A stretch of 64,000 nucleotides of DNA from Simonsiella muelleri ATCC 29453 (lineage in GTDB: Bacteria > Pseudomonadota > Gammaproteobacteria > Burkholderiales > Neisseriaceae), in assembly GCF_002951835.1 (NCBI RefSeq), contig NZ_CP019448.1, forward strand, positions 2,108,001 to 2,172,000, given 5' to 3'. The translations under genes were made by a program, and so were the position numbers. Positions 7,887 through 17,448 of this stretch are shown in pieces; position 1 is the stretch's first letter; every line of letters starts with the position of its first letter. A model generated the notes under the pieces. That model saw only the letters and a list, made by a program, of their open reading frames with translations. It was not told where the DNA came from and made no database searches.

Positions 7887-9989
7887 ATGAAACCAAATTT
7901 CACTAAAATCATGCCGTTAATGGCAATCACTATGGGGCTTCAGGCTGCCTATGCTGGTAATATTACCAACATCAATGTATCCGTTTTACCCGACCAACAA
8001 CGCGTTATCAAAGTTAAATTTGACCGCGATGTGAAACAACCTACGGGTTTTGTTACCGCATCGCCTTCGCGTATTGCGTTGGATTTTGCAGGTACAGGCG
8101 TGCAGTCATCTCAAAACCAATTGTCATTTAACGACACCTTGTTAAATCAAATCGTTGTTGCACAAAACAATGATAATGCTCGTCTGTTGCTTGGCTTAAC
8201 CAAAGAAGCCGAATACAACACACAAATCAAGGGTAATGAAATTTGGATTTATGTGAAAGAATCTGGTTCAAATTCTGAACCTACTCGCGCCACGACCAGC
8301 ACCACAACCGCTTCTCAACAATTTAGTGGCGATTTTGGTTTGGATTTCCATAAAGGCGCAAACCGTTCTGGTGTTGTTGAGTTCCGTGCAGGTACTGACA
8401 CAGAACCTAAAGTCAAAGTGCAATCCGATCGCGTTGTATTGACCTTGAAAAATTATCAAATCTCTACTCAAGACCAAAAAAATCTTGATGTTACCGATTT
8501 CTCTACGCCTGTACGCACGATTGCCGCAAGACGCATCGGAAATGACACCGAAATTACCGTTCGCAACCAAGGCACTTGGCAACATCGCTTAACACCGCGT
8601 TCGGGTGGTCGCTATTCTTTGACCATTGTACCCACCACGAACACTGTGTCTGCAGCAGCTAAAGCCGCCATGAATGACAGTAAAAAACAAAAGAAAAATT
8701 TCAATGGCAAACATTTGTCTTTAGACTTCCAAGACATTGAAGTTCGTACTGTATTGCAGATTTTGGCAAAAGAATCAGGTATTAATATTGTTGCCAGCGA
8801 CAGCGTTCAAGGCAAAATGACTTTATCTTTGAAAGATGTGCCTTGGGATCAAGCCTTAGATTTGGTTTTATCAGCACGTGATTTGGTCATGGAAAAAAAT
8901 GGTAATATCATCAACATTCTTACCAACGCCGAATCCAAAAAACGCCGTCTTGAAGATGCTGAAGATCGTGCTAAATTAGATGATTTAATCCCATTGGTTT
9001 CTCAAACTTTCCAATTAAAATACAAAAACGTAGAAGAATTACGCGATGTATTAAAATTAGATCAACGTGGCAACGACAGTGGTACTTCTGGCTCACTTTT
9101 GACTAAACGCGGTAGCGCACGCGTTGACCCCGCAACCAACACATTAATTGTTAAAGACACCAGTACAGTTATTCAAGAATTCCAACGCTTGATTGAAGAA
9201 TTGGACGTACCTGCACGTCAAGTAATGGTGGAAACTCGTATTGTTGAAGCGGACGTGTCTGTTGGACGTGATTTGGGGATAAAATTAGGCTATGCACGCG
9301 CGGGGCGCACAGGCGTAGGCAACACTTATAACAATGCTTTGAACAACCGTAATGTTGGTGTTGGCGCATCTACTGGCGTAATTGATATTTCCCCAAATAT
9401 TAACTTGCCAACTGTCGCCACTGCCACAACGGCTTTGGGTTTGATTCGCTCTTTTGGCTCTAGTGCATTAAGCTTGGAATTGAGTGCGATGGAAGAAGAA
9501 AATCGCTCCAAAACCATTTCTTCACCACGCGTTTTAACACAAGACCGCAAAGAAGCCGAAATTCGCCAAGGTACACAGATCCCTTACCAAACACGTGATG
9601 CCGATGGTTCTTATACAACAGCTTTCAAAGATGCTGTGTTAAGCATGAAAGTAACACCACGTATTACTCCTGATAACAACATTATCTTGGACGTTACCAT
9701 CAATAAAGATAACGTGGACAATACAAGAATCAATGCCGATGGCGAACCTGCCATCAGCGTGAAACAAGTAAAAACGCAAGCCATGGTTGAAAATGGTGGA
9801 ACACTGGTAGTCGGTGGCGTATACCAAGAACAAATTTCCAACAATATCAGCAAAGTACCATTGTTAGGCGATGTTCCTGTGCTGGGCAATTTGTTTAAAT
9901 CTAAGAGCCGTAACCATCAACGTAGCGAAGTGTTGTTCTTCATTACACCGCGCATCATTGAGGGTCAAAGCAACGTAATGCGTTATTAA
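7887..9989 (+). CDS. pilQ: Type IV pilus secretin PilQ
   Basis: Outer-membrane secretin ring through which the pilus, and in competent neisseriae incoming DNA, passes. Signal peptide 1-23; AMIN domains at about 25-125 and 150-250; an STN/N0 domain about 280-340 (LSLDFQDIEVRTVLQIL); a NolW/N1 domain about 370-450; and the secretin barrel to the end, closing with VPLLGDVPVLGNLFKSK and LFFITPRII. 700 residues. A full DUS 12-mer lies within the signal-peptide codons (LQAAYA). Good ribosome site (AGAGG). Last gene of the operon, followed by a terminator. Confidence 0.97.
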   Translation: MKPNFTKIMPLMAITMGLQAAYAGNITNINVSVLPDQQRVIKVKFDRDVKQPTGFVTASPSRIALDFAGTGVQSSQNQLSFNDTLLNQIVVAQNNDNARLLLGLTKEAEYNTQIKGNEIWIYVKESGSNSEPTRATTSTTTASQQFSGDFGLDFHKGANRSGVVEFRAGTDTEPKVKVQSDRVVLTLKNYQISTQDQKNLDVTDFSTPVRTIAARRIGNDTEITVRNQGTWQHRLTPRSGGRYSLTIVPTTNTVSAAAKAAMNDSKKQKKNFNGKHLSLDFQDIEVRTVLQILAKESGINIVASDSVQGKMTLSLKDVPWDQALDLVLSARDLVMEKNGNIINILTNAESKKRRLEDAEDRAKLDDLIPLVSQTFQLKYKNVEELRDVLKLDQRGNDSGTSGSLLTKRGSARVDPATNTLIVKDTSTVIQEFQRLIEELDVPARQVMVETRIVEADVSVGRDLGIKLGYARAGRTGVGNTYNNALNNRNVGVGASTGVIDISPNINLPTVATATTALGLIRSFGSSALSLELSAMEEENRSKTISSPRVLTQDRKEAEIRQGTQIPYQTRDADGSYTTAFKDAVLSMKVTPRITPDNNIILDVTINKDNVDNTRINADGEPAISVKQVKTQAMVENGGTLVVGGVYQEQISNNISKVPLLGDVPVLGNLFKSKSRNHQRSEVLFFITPRIIEGQSNVMRY

Positions 9990-10017
9990 TCTTTCAGGCT
10001 GCCTGAAAAATCAAAAA

Positions 10018-10057
10018 CAACGCCCCTAAATGTTTATGGCAATTGGGGGCGTTTTTT
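10018..10057 (+). terminator. Rho-independent terminator after pilQ
   Basis: AACGCCCC (about 10019) pairs with GGGGCGTT (about 10045) across an AT-rich loop and is followed by a run of T. A DUS sits between the pilQ stop and the hairpin. Confidence 0.85.
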
Positions 10058-10115
10058 CATGACCTGAAAAAATTAGGAAAATTTGTTATATAATACGGAA
10101 TTTCCATTTATTCTC

Positions 10116-10580
10116 ATGGCAAACATGGACACGCTGCCTGAAAAATCACTTAAAAAACCCATCTCCGTACTGGTGCTGCTACACGATGCACACGGACAAA
10201 TTTTGTTGTTGGAACGCACTGACCGCGCTGGCTTTTGGCAATCTGTTACGGGTAGCTTGGAAAATGACGAAACCCCTTTTCAGGCAGCTTTGCGCGAAGT
10301 CGCTGAAGAAACAGGTATTATTTTACCAAACACCCAATTGCACGATTGGCAACACAGCACCGTGTATGAAATTTTCCCTTACTGGCGACACCGCTATCCA
10401 CCAGGCGTAACGCACAATACAGAACACTGGTTCTCCGCGCAAATCGCCCATCAGCCCCCAACTCTAAGCGAACACACCGCTTATCAATGGCTAGACCCCA
10501 ATATCGCCATGGAGTGCGTCTTTTCACCGTCTAACCGCGATATGATTGTACAATTCGCGAAACGCTTTCAGGCTGCCTGA
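10116..10580 (+). CDS. nudB: Nudix hydrolase, dihydroneopterin triphosphate diphosphatase
   Basis: Nudix hydrolase of the NudB type, which removes pyrophosphate from dihydroneopterin triphosphate in folate synthesis. The Nudix box G-x5-E-x7-REVAEETGI is intact at about residues 53-75 counted from 10083. The frame extends to a TTG at 10083, but the ATG at 10116 (or 10125) fits homologues better, giving about 154 residues. The last codons and the stop come from a DUS (FQAA then TGA). The NudB assignment rests on overall resemblance (SVTGSLE, ERTDRAGFWQ); substrate is not proven by sequence. Confidence 0.85.
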   Translation: MANMDTLPEKSLKKPISVLVLLHDAHGQILLLERTDRAGFWQSVTGSLENDETPFQAALREVAEETGIILPNTQLHDWQHSTVYEIFPYWRHRYPPGVTHNTEHWFSAQIAHQPPTLSEHTAYQWLDPNIAMECVFSPSNRDMIVQFAKRFQAA

Positions 10581-10607
10581 AAGATTGATTCATAAAGGAA
10601 AATAAAT

Positions 10608-11018
10608 ATGGCCGGACTTTATCCGCACATCAAACACGCACATTGGCTGTTTATTATGCTCAGCGTCATTTTGTTTAATATCAAATTTTGGTGGGTGTAT
10701 CGCCACCCGACTCAATCCACGCTGCCGGTTGCGCTACGGTTTTTGCCACCATCGAATGACACCATGCTGCTATTCACAGGCATGATGATGATGACGATTG
10801 CCAAATGGCCACTGTTTGGCGCGGGTGCGTGGTTGGGGCTAAAATTGCTGTTTGTTGTTATTTACATTATGCTGGGTATTTTGTGCTTACGCAGCCAACC
10901 AAGAACAAAAAAATTCTATATTTTTTACGTACTTGCCATGATTACTGTCTCATCTGTTGCGTGGATGGCGCATTGTAAATTGAGTTTTTCGTGTCATTTT
11001 TTCGCCAACTGGGTATGA
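10608..11018 (+). CDS. SirB-family integral membrane protein
   Basis: 136 residues with four hydrophobic segments (about 12-28, 52-68, 74-95 and 105-122). The N-terminus YPHIKHAHWLFIMLSVILF is characteristic of the SirB2/YchQ family of small inner-membrane proteins, whose biochemical role is unknown. GGAAA lies ahead of the ATG. It is 27 bp after nudB and 9 bp before nadK, so the three probably share a transcript. Confidence 0.82.
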   Translation: MAGLYPHIKHAHWLFIMLSVILFNIKFWWVYRHPTQSTLPVALRFLPPSNDTMLLFTGMMMMTIAKWPLFGAGAWLGLKLLFVVIYIMLGILCLRSQPRTKKFYIFYVLAMITVSSVAWMAHCKLSFSCHFFANWV

Positions 11019-11027
11019 GTTCACAAC

Positions 11028-11921
11028 ATGATTTACAGCTTATACCGTCAAATTGGCATCATTGCGCGACCCGAAACACCCGAAATTGCACCTATTATTA
11101 CCCAATTGGTTCATTTTTTTCATGCTAATCAACTCAAAGTTTTTATTGATGAAAATTGTATTCAAGAGCAACAAATTGAATCACATATTTTGAATGAAAT
11201 TATATTAAAACCCAAATCAGAATTAGCACAACATTGTGATTTGATTGTGATTTTAGGTGGTGATGGGACATTTTTATCGGCGGCGCGTGAGGTAACGCCG
11301 TATCGTGTACCATTGGTTGGGATTAATTTGGGGCATTTGGGATTTTTAGTTCAAGTTAATCAACAAGATATGCTTAATGAAATGGCGCGAATTCTCGTGG
11401 GCAAATATTTATCGGTGGAATGTATTCTGCTGGAGGGTCGCGTGTTTCGTGATGATGTAGAAGTTTTCCGAGATGTGGCATTAAATGATGTGATGCTTTC
11501 GCGTGGTTTAGCTGGTAAAATGATTGAATTTGAAGTATTTATTAATCAGCAATTTGTATACAGCCAGCGTTCTGACGGTTTGATTGTGTCCACGCCAACG
11601 GGTTCAACGGCTTATGCGTTGGCTGCTGGTGGTCCCATTTTACAATCTGGCTTAAATGCGTTTACGCTGGTACCTGTGTGTCCGCAATCCATGACCAATC
11701 GCCCGATTGTGATTGCCGACAATAATCAAATTGAAATTTTGGTAACCAAAGCCGTTGATGCGCGTGTACATTATGATGGGCAAACATATTTTGATGTCCA
11801 AACAATGGACAAATTGATTTTACAGCGTTATTGTTATCCGTTACGCGTAATCAATCCGATACATTATCAGTATTATCAAACACTTAGACAAAAATTACAC
11901 TGGGGCGAACAATTAATTTGA
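11028..11921 (+). CDS. nadK: NAD kinase
   Basis: Cytoplasmic ATP-dependent kinase that makes NADP from NAD. 297 residues; GGDGTFLSAAR (77-87) is the family's phosphate-binding motif and GSTAYALAAGGPI (about 187-199) the NAD-site motif. The Asn-Asp pair in ALNDVML (about 154-160) is also kept. It is the last gene of the nudB-SirB-nadK group and is followed by two DUS copies without an obvious T-rich terminator. Confidence 0.96.
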   Translation: MIYSLYRQIGIIARPETPEIAPIITQLVHFFHANQLKVFIDENCIQEQQIESHILNEIILKPKSELAQHCDLIVILGGDGTFLSAAREVTPYRVPLVGINLGHLGFLVQVNQQDMLNEMARILVGKYLSVECILLEGRVFRDDVEVFRDVALNDVMLSRGLAGKMIEFEVFINQQFVYSQRSDGLIVSTPTGSTAYALAAGGPILQSGLNAFTLVPVCPQSMTNRPIVIADNNQIEILVTKAVDARVHYDGQTYFDVQTMDKLILQRYCYPLRVINPIHYQYYQTLRQKLHWGEQLI

Positions 11922-12167
11922 TGTGTGTTAATTCAAGCTGCCTGAAAATAAATAACAGCGTATTAATTAAGCTGAAAAAATAAGTAAAGTGTTGTGAAAA
12001 TTATACGTTTTTCGCGTATCCTTTCAGGCTGCCTGAATTCAGGTGTTTTAAGTGTTTGCAAACCTTTGTTGTGCCGAATAAATGATTTTGACGCAAAATT
12101 TTAAACCATTTTGAAACAAAAACTGTTAATATATACAAATATCTGTGTCTTCTTTCTGTTGGACAAG

Positions 12168-13469
12168 ATGAATTTTATGATGAATTTTTTAATGAGAAAA
12201 TGCTATGTAACCTTGCTCGTGCTGGCTTTCAGTTCATCAGGACTAGCCATCGCCACCATAGCCCAACCCGAATTACCCATTTCTGCTTTATATAAAACCG
12301 AAAAAGTGGTGCAAACTTTACCGATGCCCACCATACCATCTACCACCAATGCATCAAGCTATTGGTATGATGAAGAAGTTCAAACTGGCGATCCCATCAC
12401 GGACGTATTAAAACGAATCGGCGCAACCCAAACCAGCATCAACGATTTTGTTAAAAACAGCCCTTTTGATTGGAAAAATTTGCAACTTCGTACGGGTCAA
12501 ATTGTCAGCGCGCGCGTGGATTCGGTACATGACTTAACGGACGTACAATTTTTCAATGATGATGACAACGGTGAACGTAATATGGTTGCCTTGCAGCGCA
12601 TCAATGGAAAATGGCAAGTCAATACAAGCAATATTGACACCGAAACCATGCCATCATTGCGTTCGGTTGTGATTAGCACATCGGCAGCGGGGGCATTATC
12701 ACGTGCAGGCGTACCTGTGGAAATTCGTACATCTCTCAAAGAAATGTTTGCGGATAAATTTAATCTAGATGAATTAGTAGAAGGCGACACCATTAGCCTA
12801 TTATACGAAAGTCTGTATTCACGCGGTCAAGAAATCGCCACAGGCAATATTTTAGCTGCCGAAGTTCATACCAAAGGCAAAACTTACCACAGCTATTATT
12901 TTGACCAAGGCGATGCAGGCGGTAATTATTACGATGAAAACGGTGAATCACTCAAAGAAGGTTTTGCAGGACAACCCATTGCCCATTTTACCCGAATTTC
13001 ATCGCCTTACGGGATTCGTGTTCACCCTGTTTTGCACACCATTAAAATGCACACAGGCGTTGACTACGCAGCACCAACAGGCACACAAATTCTTGCGCCA
13101 AGCGATGGCGTGGTCAGTTTTCGTGGCTGGAAAGGCGGCTATGGCAATACCATCATGATTACCCATGCCACTGGCATAGAAACACTGTACGGACACATGA
13201 GTGCATTCATCAATGGCGTAAACGAAGGCTCCGCCGTCCGTGCAGGCGATGTGATTGGCTTGGTCGGCACGACAGGTCGCTCCACAGGTCCACACTTGCA
13301 CTACGAAGTCCGCATCAACGGACAGCACGTTAATCCTGCCACCGTTGCCTTGCCAACACCCAAATTGTCCGCGACTGATTTAGCCGCATTGAAAAAATAT
13401 CAACAAAAAACCGATGAAACTATGATGGCAGTGCGTGGCTTGCCTGTTATGGTTTCACAATTAGATTAA
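12168..13469 (+). CDS. M23 (LytM) family peptidoglycan metallopeptidase
   Basis: Exported zinc endopeptidase/carboxypeptidase acting on peptidoglycan cross-links. After a signal sequence (about 9-30) comes an N-terminal OapA/Csd3-like region, then the M23 domain: HTGVDYAAP (His about 295, Asp about 299) and GPHLHYEVR (His about 378) supply the metal ligands. It resembles the gonococcal Mpg-type peptidase linked to piliation; that equivalence is inferred. The open frame starts at TTG 12111; the ATG at 12168 is chosen, with 12177 and 12192 also possible because no ribosome site stands out. Confidence 0.88.
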   Translation: MNFMMNFLMRKCYVTLLVLAFSSSGLAIATIAQPELPISALYKTEKVVQTLPMPTIPSTTNASSYWYDEEVQTGDPITDVLKRIGATQTSINDFVKNSPFDWKNLQLRTGQIVSARVDSVHDLTDVQFFNDDDNGERNMVALQRINGKWQVNTSNIDTETMPSLRSVVISTSAAGALSRAGVPVEIRTSLKEMFADKFNLDELVEGDTISLLYESLYSRGQEIATGNILAAEVHTKGKTYHSYYFDQGDAGGNYYDENGESLKEGFAGQPIAHFTRISSPYGIRVHPVLHTIKMHTGVDYAAPTGTQILAPSDGVVSFRGWKGGYGNTIMITHATGIETLYGHMSAFINGVNEGSAVRAGDVIGLVGTTGRSTGPHLHYEVRINGQHVNPATVALPTPKLSATDLAALKKYQQKTDETMMAVRGLPVMVSQLD

Positions 13470-14520
13470 TTTTTTTCAGGCTGCCTGAAAAGTTAACCCG
13501 TTCATTTAATTATGGAATGAAATTATGCAAATTTTTTTAAAATTGGTAACATGGTTTTTAGGCGCGATTTTATTGCTTAGTATTATCATGTTAATGATGA
13601 TGCTGGCACAAAATAGCCCCATCTACTTCAGCCCACAACAACCGTGGATTTTTTGGGACGCTGAAAATGCCGCCAAATTGGATTTAATCAAATTGGCAAC
13701 CGCTTTGGGCGTGTTGATTGCAGCAATTGGCGTGAGTAGCTTCAGCTACATGACTTATAAACGTCAAGATAATCAAGATTTTGATGAATTATTCAACACA
13801 TTGCTGCGTCAACACAATGAATTATTGAATCAAGTTGATGATAATGAATTGGATAAACTCAACGCTGATATTTTGAAATTGTACTTGTTTAATCGCGTGG
13901 ATAATCCTGTGATTGTGGATTCAGGCATTCATTTGATGAGCATCTTGCAACAATGGAAACAACATAATTTCCAAGAAAAGAATTTCAGTGAATATATGCG
14001 TAAATTCTCGCAAGAAGCTCAACACGAAACGGATATTATTGAAGCACTTAATCAAGCATATGACACCGTTCTCAACCGAAAATCCAGTAGCGATGAGCGT
14101 ACGGTCAAAGCAGAAATCGCGTTTGATAAGCTACAGACTTTCTTACAACCACAAAATCGCTTAGATGACACCAAACGCTTTGAAAAATCACTCAAAGAAT
14201 TGATTGACGGCAACACCACCGTAAAACCATATTTGATTACACTGTATCGCTTATTGCGTTTTGTGGCAACATCAGAAAAAATCAAAAAATACGAGAAAAA
14301 TGAATACTATGGTTTGATTCGGGCGGCAATTCCACCCAAAATGTTGTTTGTGATTTTATTCAACAGTAAAGGCTGGATTCGTGGTCAAAAAGGCTTAACT
14401 TACCAAGACTTACTGCGTAAAGCTAAATTGGTAGAACATTTGCCCATCAGCACCGAATGGCTTACCGAAATGTTTGAACACGGCTATGCTAACGGCGAAC
14501 AAAAAATTGCGTCCGATTTA

Positions 14521-15371
14521 GGGGCTATTGACAATTCAAAAAAAGAGGCAAAGGATTTAAGATATTGTTTCCACGCAACCATCCCAAACCTTTGCCATGT
14601 CCCGAAACACGCTTACAAATGAAACATGGTCAAGACTGTTGCCTATTTTGAAACAGCTTGGCATTTATCGCAAGAAAAATTTACGCAAAACAGTAGAAGG
14701 TATCCTATTTCGCTTACGTACAGGCTGCCAATGGGCTGATATACCTAGTTATTTTGGTAAAGCAAACAGCCTTTACCAAAGTTTCAATCGCTGGTCTAAA
14801 CGCGGTATTTTTACCCGATTATTCAAACATTTGGTAGATACACCCGATATGGAATGGGTCTTTATGGACGGTAGCCATATCCGCGTTCATCAACACGGTA
14901 TGGGTAAACAATCCATTACGCATCAAGCTGTTGGTAAGAGTATCGGTGGTCATACGTCTAAAATTCATTTAGCGGTTGATGCTTGTGGTAATCCAATTGA
15001 ATTTATCATTACAGCTGGTAATGTAAATGATATTGTTGTTGCGCCTGATTTATTGGCACAATTGGATTTAAGTGATAATGAAACCGTGTGTGCTGATAGG
15101 GGTTTTGACAGTGATACTTTTCGTCGGTTAATTCAGTCTAAACAAAGTAAAGCCAATATTCCATATAAGAAAAATAGAGAACATCTTAATGTGGGCACAG
15201 ATTGGTATTTATATAAAATCAGGCACTTGGTAGAAAACGCTTTTGCACGATTAAAGCATTTTCGTGCGCTGGCAACACGGTACGATAAATTAAAACGTAA
15301 TTATGAAAGTACTGTATCATTAGCTTGTGCTTTGATTTGGTTGAAATTATAGCTAAAATGTCATTAGCCCC
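14521..15371 (+). mobile_element. IS5-family insertion sequence, 851 bp, intact
   Basis: The ends are GGGGCTATTGACAATT and, reversed, GGGGCTAATGACATTT: imperfect inverted repeats of about 16 bp. The target base pair step TA is duplicated (14519-14520 and 15372-15373). One full transposase gene lies inside. TA duplication and size fit IS5-family elements. The insertion lies in the AbiC-like gene. Confidence 0.9.
14597..15352 (+). CDS. IS5-family transposase (DDE)
   Basis: 251 residues in a single frame, so no programmed frameshift is needed. N-terminal DUF4096-type region (WSRLLPIL, GCQWADIPSYFGKANSLYQ), then the DDE domain: D91 in FMDGSHIR, D167 in ADRGFD and E213 in HLVENAFARLKHFR. All three catalytic residues are present and the terminal repeats are whole, so the element may still move. 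Confidence 0.94.
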   Translation: MSRNTLTNETWSRLLPILKQLGIYRKKNLRKTVEGILFRLRTGCQWADIPSYFGKANSLYQSFNRWSKRGIFTRLFKHLVDTPDMEWVFMDGSHIRVHQHGMGKQSITHQAVGKSIGGHTSKIHLAVDACGNPIEFIITAGNVNDIVVAPDLLAQLDLSDNETVCADRGFDSDTFRRLIQSKQSKANIPYKKNREHLNVGTDWYLYKIRHLVENAFARLKHFRALATRYDKLKRNYESTVSLACALIWLKL

Positions 15372-15497
15372 TAGCATACCGAACATTGGATATCGGCATA
15401 CAAAATTATATTTTTACCGAATCCATTCACAGTGATGCTTTCGGTAAAAGCACTTACCATGCTGCTTGGAAAGCCAAACGTTAATTGACTGACATAA

Positions 15498-15539
15498 AAT
15501 CTTTCAGGCTGCCTATTTATCCAGGCAGCCTGAAAGATT
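15498..15539. terminator. DUS-pair hairpin between convergent genes
   Basis: Two inverted DUS copies form a perfect 17-bp stem (AATCTTTCAGGCTGCCT with its complement) and an 8-base loop, between the convergent AbiC-like and DUF262 genes. Likely works in both directions. Confidence 0.75.
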
Positions 15540-15553
15540 ATGTGTTTCATTAA

Positions 15554-17356
15554 TCAAAATTTATCATAAAATTGCTGAATTTTTTTCGCCATCAATTTTC
15601 TGCGTTCTTGCAAAAAATCAGCATAATTTTCCTGTCGAAAAGCCTGCCAATTTTCAGGAATACAATGAACAGCCAAATTTTCTCGCCATTCAACTAACGA
15701 TGGAATAGAGGTATATTGTTGTTTACCCTGTTCAATATCCTGTTGAATTTGTTGTAGATATTCAAACGGCGGTTTATCCTGCAAACGAATATTGATTTGC
15801 TGTTCAGTGTACACAAAATTAGCAATTTGATTATATTCACTTTTTTTGTAGCCATGTTTTTCCAAATAAGCTTTAGGGAAAAAATGATGTTCATCGCCAC
15901 GCGTTTCAAATAAATCAGACACTTTCACGCTGCCTGATAAAAACGCTTTTTCCTGATTTTGACATTGTGCCGCCAAATAACACAAATAGGCAGCATTGAC
16001 ATTGCTGGACGAATCCAAATCACGCACCAAAGTATGCTCCCAAAATCCACTATTTAATTCTGCTAATTCAATAAGTTGAAAATATTCTTGAATACCTTTT
16101 TCTTGAATTTGTTTGATGTCGCGTTCAATCACGCTTTCCGAAGAACCCGAATAACGTCCCGTCAAGAGCGACATCACAAACCATTTTTTGACCCAATGCT
16201 GAATTTCATGTTCAGACATTTTCAAATCACACAAATGTAAATAAATGGCATATGCTATATTCAAACTATTTTGTGAATTCAATAAATTAGCATGAATAAA
16301 ACCCGCCGAACGAATCAGCAATAAAAAGCGTTTGTAATGCGTTTCGTTGAAAAATGCCATTAAACCTGTGCGTAATTTTTCGTAACTTTGCTGGGCGATT
16401 TCTTCCGTGTTGCTGCGTTTTTCAAAATCTCGTCCTGACAATAACGCCACTAAATCGCTAAACCGACCACGTTGAAAAGCGTAAGTGTATGCCACACGCA
16501 AAACATCAATATAATTAGGGTGATATAAATTATCTGTATATTGAGCAATCCATTTAATTTTTACAAAATCAGGGGATTGAAAAAATTGTGTGTCATTGCT
16601 TTCAATGTGTTTGGCAAAGCTACTGTCGTTTAACAAATGGCAAAAATAATCAATCATTTTACGTAATGTGTTGCCACCAAATTGCTGGTCAGCAGCAATT
16701 TTAGACATCACAAAATCCGCATTACTTAATACCACGCCTTTTTGATTAATGCGAATAAAAATTTCCGTAACCGTATCAATTTCCAAATCAGGATTCAATT
16801 CAATAATACCAATTTGTCGATTTTTAATGGCTTGTAATTCATTGATTTTTTCTTCAATTTTATCTTCATCAACTGTAGGATTTTTTTCCAAATATTGCCG
16901 TCTGATTTTGCTGATAGGCGTGTCGCCATTCAAAATCGGCGCAATGTCATCAATCCAAATCGGATTGCGTTCAATCGCGTTGTTACACACTTCAAACGCA
17001 GATTCATGGTCTTTAACCTGTGGATTGTAAGCAATTTTGATTTTATTTTGCTTATATTCTTTATTCAAAACCGCCTGCCCAACCACCGCCGCCGTCAAAG
17101 CGGTAATACGTTGCTGTCCGTCAATTAATACGCGTTTACCTGCGGACAATGTGCCATCTTTCAAGCGAATATCGGGATTACGCCACGTAATGATATAGCC
17201 CACAGGATAACCTTTGTGCAACGAATCCAACAAATCGCGTACCTTGCTCGCATTCCACACAAATGGACGCTGAATTTCAGGAATCGCAATTTCACCCGAT
17301 TTAATCCACGATAATAATGTCTCAATCGGTTGTTGTTGAACAGAATATTTGGACAT
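15554..17356 (-). CDS. DUF262/DUF1524 (GmrSD-like) protein
   Basis: 600 residues. The N-terminal DUF262 domain has IPEIQRPFVW (25-34) and the ParB/Srx-type motif VLIDGQQRITALTA (76-89), a nucleotide-binding/NTPase element. The C-terminal region has DEHHFFPKAYLEKHG (about 486-500), a degenerate His-Asn-His-type nuclease motif as in DUF1524. This two-domain order is that of GmrSD type IV restriction enzymes, which attack modified phage DNA; many DUF262 proteins act in anti-phage defence. Function here is inferred. Its neighbour across the DUS hairpin is the AbiC-like pseudogene, so the spot may be a small defence locus. Start at ATG 17356. Confidence 0.8.
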   Translation of the reverse strand: MSKYSVQQQPIETLLSWIKSGEIAIPEIQRPFVWNASKVRDLLDSLHKGYPVGYIITWRNPDIRLKDGTLSAGKRVLIDGQQRITALTAAVVGQAVLNKEYKQNKIKIAYNPQVKDHESAFEVCNNAIERNPIWIDDIAPILNGDTPISKIRRQYLEKNPTVDEDKIEEKINELQAIKNRQIGIIELNPDLEIDTVTEIFIRINQKGVVLSNADFVMSKIAADQQFGGNTLRKMIDYFCHLLNDSSFAKHIESNDTQFFQSPDFVKIKWIAQYTDNLYHPNYIDVLRVAYTYAFQRGRFSDLVALLSGRDFEKRSNTEEIAQQSYEKLRTGLMAFFNETHYKRFLLLIRSAGFIHANLLNSQNSLNIAYAIYLHLCDLKMSEHEIQHWVKKWFVMSLLTGRYSGSSESVIERDIKQIQEKGIQEYFQLIELAELNSGFWEHTLVRDLDSSSNVNAAYLCYLAAQCQNQEKAFLSGSVKVSDLFETRGDEHHFFPKAYLEKHGYKKSEYNQIANFVYTEQQINIRLQDKPPFEYLQQIQQDIEQGKQQYTSIPSLVEWRENLAVHCIPENWQAFRQENYADFLQERRKLMAKKIQQFYDKF

Positions 17357-17395
17357 TGTTAAATCCTTATTTTTTATGAATAATGAACGGTATTT

Positions 17396-17441
17396 TTCAG
17401 GCAGCCTGAAAGCACATTTTCACACTTTCAGGCTGCCTGAA
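17396..17441 (-). terminator. DUS-pair hairpin after alaS
   Basis: Inverted DUS copies at 17396-17412 and 17425-17441 form a 17-bp stem with a 12-base loop, directly after the alaS stop and before the DUF262 start. No clear T run on the minus strand. Confidence 0.55.
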
Positions 17442-17448
17442 TATTCAA

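Larger units (their letters stand above)
13525..15484 (+). pseudogene. Putative AbiC-like membrane protein, interrupted by an IS element
   Basis: Two N-terminal membrane helices (about 5-27 and 52-76), then a cytoplasmic region with FDELFNTLLRQHNELL (about 89-104), YLITLYRLLRFV (about 232-243) and YGLIRAAIPPKMLFVILFN (about 258-276). This order resembles the putative phage abortive infection family (putAbiC); I place it there from motif resemblance, not a search. The reading frame is cut after codon 332 (base 14520) by the element at 14521-15371. Removing the element and one TA copy joins the frame to 15374-15484 and gives a 368-residue protein ending in AAWKAKR. As it stands the frame runs to a stop at 14622 inside the IS. 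GGAA precedes the ATG. Confidence 0.75.
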
